40,756 bases of DNA from Kiritimatiellia bacterium. GTDB lineage: Bacteria > Verrucomicrobiota > Kiritimatiellia > RFP12 > UBA1067. This document shows, piece by piece, positions 38,935 to 40,756 of the stretch. A program made the position numbers and the translations under genes. The DNA lies in assembly GCA_017450695.1 (NCBI GenBank), contig JAFSTA010000252.1:1-40756 (forward strand), given 5' to 3'. Every line of letters starts with the position of its first letter. Position 1 is the stretch's first letter. Under the pieces are notes generated by a model, which was given only the letters and a program-made list of their open reading frames with translations, did not search any database and was not told the DNA's origin.

Positions 38935-40756
38935 TTACTGCACGAGAATGGTGACATCGCCGCCGGGGAGGATTTCTTCGGCGCGGATGAGCTTGTCGCC
39001 GTCGAAGCGGAGTTTCCAAGTCCTGCCGCCGTCGCGGGCGTATGTCCATTCGGTGTCCGTTTTCGTCTTGGGTTTCCCGAAGGCGTCCTTCACCGCCTTC
39101 TTTGTCATGCCTTTGACGAGTTGTGGTTTGCCGGCACCACCAGGCTGTTTCGCCAGCGATTTGGCATCGACGCCGTAACCGACGATGCCCAGCTCCAGCA
39201 TCTTCTTGGCCTTATCGAGACGGATGGAAAGCGTCTGGCTCTTCTGGTTCGGACGCGCCCAATCGGTGAAGATCGTGGCGGTCACGGTGGCAGGACCGAA
39301 TACGGTCTGCTGATGCGAGGCAAAGTAATGCGCGCGCACGGTATAACCACCCTTCTCTGCCTTACGGATCATGTATTCTTCGGGGCCGTAACCGTCGGTG
39401 ATGTCCTTGGAGACGAATCCTCCCTTGCGGGTGAGGTGCCGCCCGTAGAACGCCTCTTCGCCCGAAGGTTCGGTGACGTGCAGGTCGATGTCGGTCTCGT
39501 CGGCGTCCCACGACATCACGACGCGCATATCGCAGTCGAGGACACCCTGCAGCCGCTTGTCCAGCTTCTCCAGTCTCGGATTTTCGACCTTCCCCCAGTC
39601 CTGCGCGTCGCTCCAGGCGATCAGCGCGTTGTATTCCTCCACCGCGAAGATCGAGATGGATTCCGGGTGACGTTGCCACGGGGTCTTTACCAGTTTGTGA
39701 TAAAGGGCGCTCGCCTCTTCCAGCATCTTTCTGGCTTTCGCCTTGTCGCCCGCCGCAAAGGCCTGGCGTCCCGCCTCGTCCAGCACGAGGGCGAGGTCGC
39801 GGTAACTCTGCGCGTCCTCGCCGCGCAACTTCATCACGCGGCGCAGGGTGGTGATAGCCAGCTCAAAAACACCGGCCTCGCGCAGACGCCACGCCATGAC
39901 ACGCAGCAGGGCGGCATCTTCGATCTTCATTTCCGAAAGATTGGAAATCACGCGCTCTCCCATCTCGCGGTCGCCGGCATGGAAGAACCATCCGGCGCAA
40001 TCAAGGAAGAAGGCTGGCGTACTCGCATACTCCGCACGTTGCGCGAGATAGACGTCACGGGCAGTCCCCTTCTCCGCGCCTTGGAGTTTCGCCAGGTACG
40101 GGACGTCGGGCGACCACGGCTTGACAGCGATGGATGCGGCGATGGCGGAGGGAGGATTGTCGGGCGATTTGGCCTTTGCGAGGGCGGCTGCAGGAGCGGC
40201 GGAACGGGCGGGATGGGCAGCCCTCGCCACACTCGCTTCCGCCACCGCCATTGCCGCGTCGTCTTCAGGGAGACGGAGTGCGGCGCCGGGCGCTTCTTCA
40301 TCACGAGAGAACCGCAACGCCCGCATCAGGCGGTTGCCGACACTGGGACGATCCTCTAGCACCTTGTCACGCGGATCGAGGAACGGATTCTTGGCGTAGT
40401 CGCGCTCCCACCACTCTTTGCGCTCCTTCCACATCCGGATCACGGTGTCGAGGTGGCGTTCCGCCTTTGCGGCGTCAGTGAGGTTGTTCATGCGTCCCTT
40501 GCGCGCCTCCGCCCAGCGTTGGCGCATTTCGGGAAGGGTTGCGGGCGGTTCGATGTCATACTGCAACCACTGGCTGAGGGATTCGAGCACAAGCAGCGAG
40601 GTGGCGGGGCTGACCACGCCGAACTTACGGCCGAGCGACAACAGTTCCTCCGCGTTGTCATCGGCACGCGGGGCAAGACGCGTGACACGAAGGGACGCCC
40701 ATGCGGTCGCGAGCGTGTCGCCACGCGGCGCGTCCTTCTTCGACAGGCTGATCGAA
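38935..40756 (-). CDS. VIT/DUF2135 family surface protein, C-terminal part
   Basis: The frame is open from the right edge (codon ending at 40755) to the stop at 38935, over 600 residues; the start is outside. The first visible part, ending GVVSPATSLLVLESLSQWLQ, matches the segment that follows the von Willebrand A domain in VIT-domain proteins. A Pro/Ala-rich linker and helical repeats that look TPR-like follow. A DUF2135 domain comes next: RVVMSWDADETDIDLHVTEP, GGFVSKDITDGYGPEEYMI, TVTATIFTDW. The last 60 residues (GMTKKAVKDAFGKPKTKT, EWTYARDGGRTWKLRFDG) look like a SmpA/OmlA (BamE-like) hairpin. The function is probably cell-surface assembly or adhesion; this is inferred from domains only. 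Confidence 0.75.
   Translation of the reverse strand, partial: SISLSKKDAPRGDTLATAWASLRVTRLAPRADDNAEELLSLGRKFGVVSPATSLLVLESLSQWLQYDIEPPATLPEMRQRWAEARKGRMNNLTDAAKAERHLDTVIRMWKERKEWWERDYAKNPFLDPRDKVLEDRPSVGNRLMRALRFSRDEEAPGAALRLPEDDAAMAVAEASVARAAHPARSAAPAAALAKAKSPDNPPSAIAASIAVKPWSPDVPYLAKLQGAEKGTARDVYLAQRAEYASTPAFFLDCAGWFFHAGDREMGERVISNLSEMKIEDAALLRVMAWRLREAGVFELAITTLRRVMKLRGEDAQSYRDLALVLDEAGRQAFAAGDKAKARKMLEEASALYHKLVKTPWQRHPESISIFAVEEYNALIAWSDAQDWGKVENPRLEKLDKRLQGVLDCDMRVVMSWDADETDIDLHVTEPSGEEAFYGRHLTRKGGFVSKDITDGYGPEEYMIRKAEKGGYTVRAHYFASHQQTVFGPATVTATIFTDWARPNQKSQTLSIRLDKAKKMLELGIVGYGVDAKSLAKQPGGAGKPQLVKGMTKKAVKDAFGKPKTKTDTEWTYARDGGRTWKLRFDGDKLIRAEEILPGGDVTILVQ

Overview
The window looks like a piece of the chromosome of a free-living or gut-type anaerobe of the PVC group, most plausibly Kiritimatiellota, Lentisphaerota or Verrucomicrobiota. 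The basis is inference from content. DNA is GC-rich, tRNA genes encode their CCA end, and there are many large secreted polysaccharide-degrading enzymes without SusC/SusD partners. DUF1080 and DUF6067 families, a TRAP transporter and VIT/DUF2135 surface proteins also occur. No phage, IS element, CRISPR array or rRNA was seen.

Layout. Positions 1-2264 (minus): a nucleoside-symporter-like MFS gene followed directly by the start of a sugar ABC permease that runs off the left edge. Positions 2665-3652 (minus): rpsL-rpsG with its own promoter and terminator, without fusA/tuf downstream. Positions 4073-6923 (minus): a complete TRAP transporter operon (P, Q, M). Positions 7526-17919 (minus): a carbohydrate operon with GH97, a DUF6067 enzyme fused to a GDPD-like domain, a 26-residue mini-ORF, and a GH36-like alpha-galactosidase fused to a GH127 beta-L-arabinofuranosidase. 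Positions 18390-20537 (plus): tRNA-Asn, tRNA-His and a secreted GH29 alpha-L-fucosidase. Positions 21009-23513 (minus): mutS. Positions 23719-28220 (minus): a mixed operon of a hypothetical gene, a YycJ-like metallohydrolase, a DUF1080 protein, an RNase D-like exonuclease and an NhaC-type antiporter. Positions 28467-32282 (minus): a GH88-DUF4861 fusion and a predicted alpha/alpha-barrel polysaccharide enzyme. Positions 32598-36936 (plus): a membrane acyltransferase-like protein, a BPL_N lipoprotein and an exported sulfide:quinone oxidoreductase. Positions 37428-38077 (minus): a VapBC-like toxin-antitoxin pair. Positions 38935-40756 (minus): a partial VIT/DUF2135 protein.

How the genes fit together. 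Alpha-galactosidase (two kinds), beta-L-arabinofuranosidase, alpha-L-fucosidase and unsaturated-uronide hydrolase activities together suggest attack on a complex plant glycan such as pectin side chains or arabinogalactan protein. The released sugars and sugar acids could enter through the TRAP, ABC and MFS carriers. That substrate is inference only.

The most unusual feature lies between the genes. Almost every longer spacer is built from a small set of repeat modules. These are a 160-480 bp mosaic block, a palindromic MITE-like element, a short hairpin, and degenerate tandem words with exact periods of 7, 8, 9 and about 10 nt. The same modules recur in different orders and orientations. Together with the two enzyme fusions and the scar-like 26-residue ORF, these are the best candidates for something undescribed.
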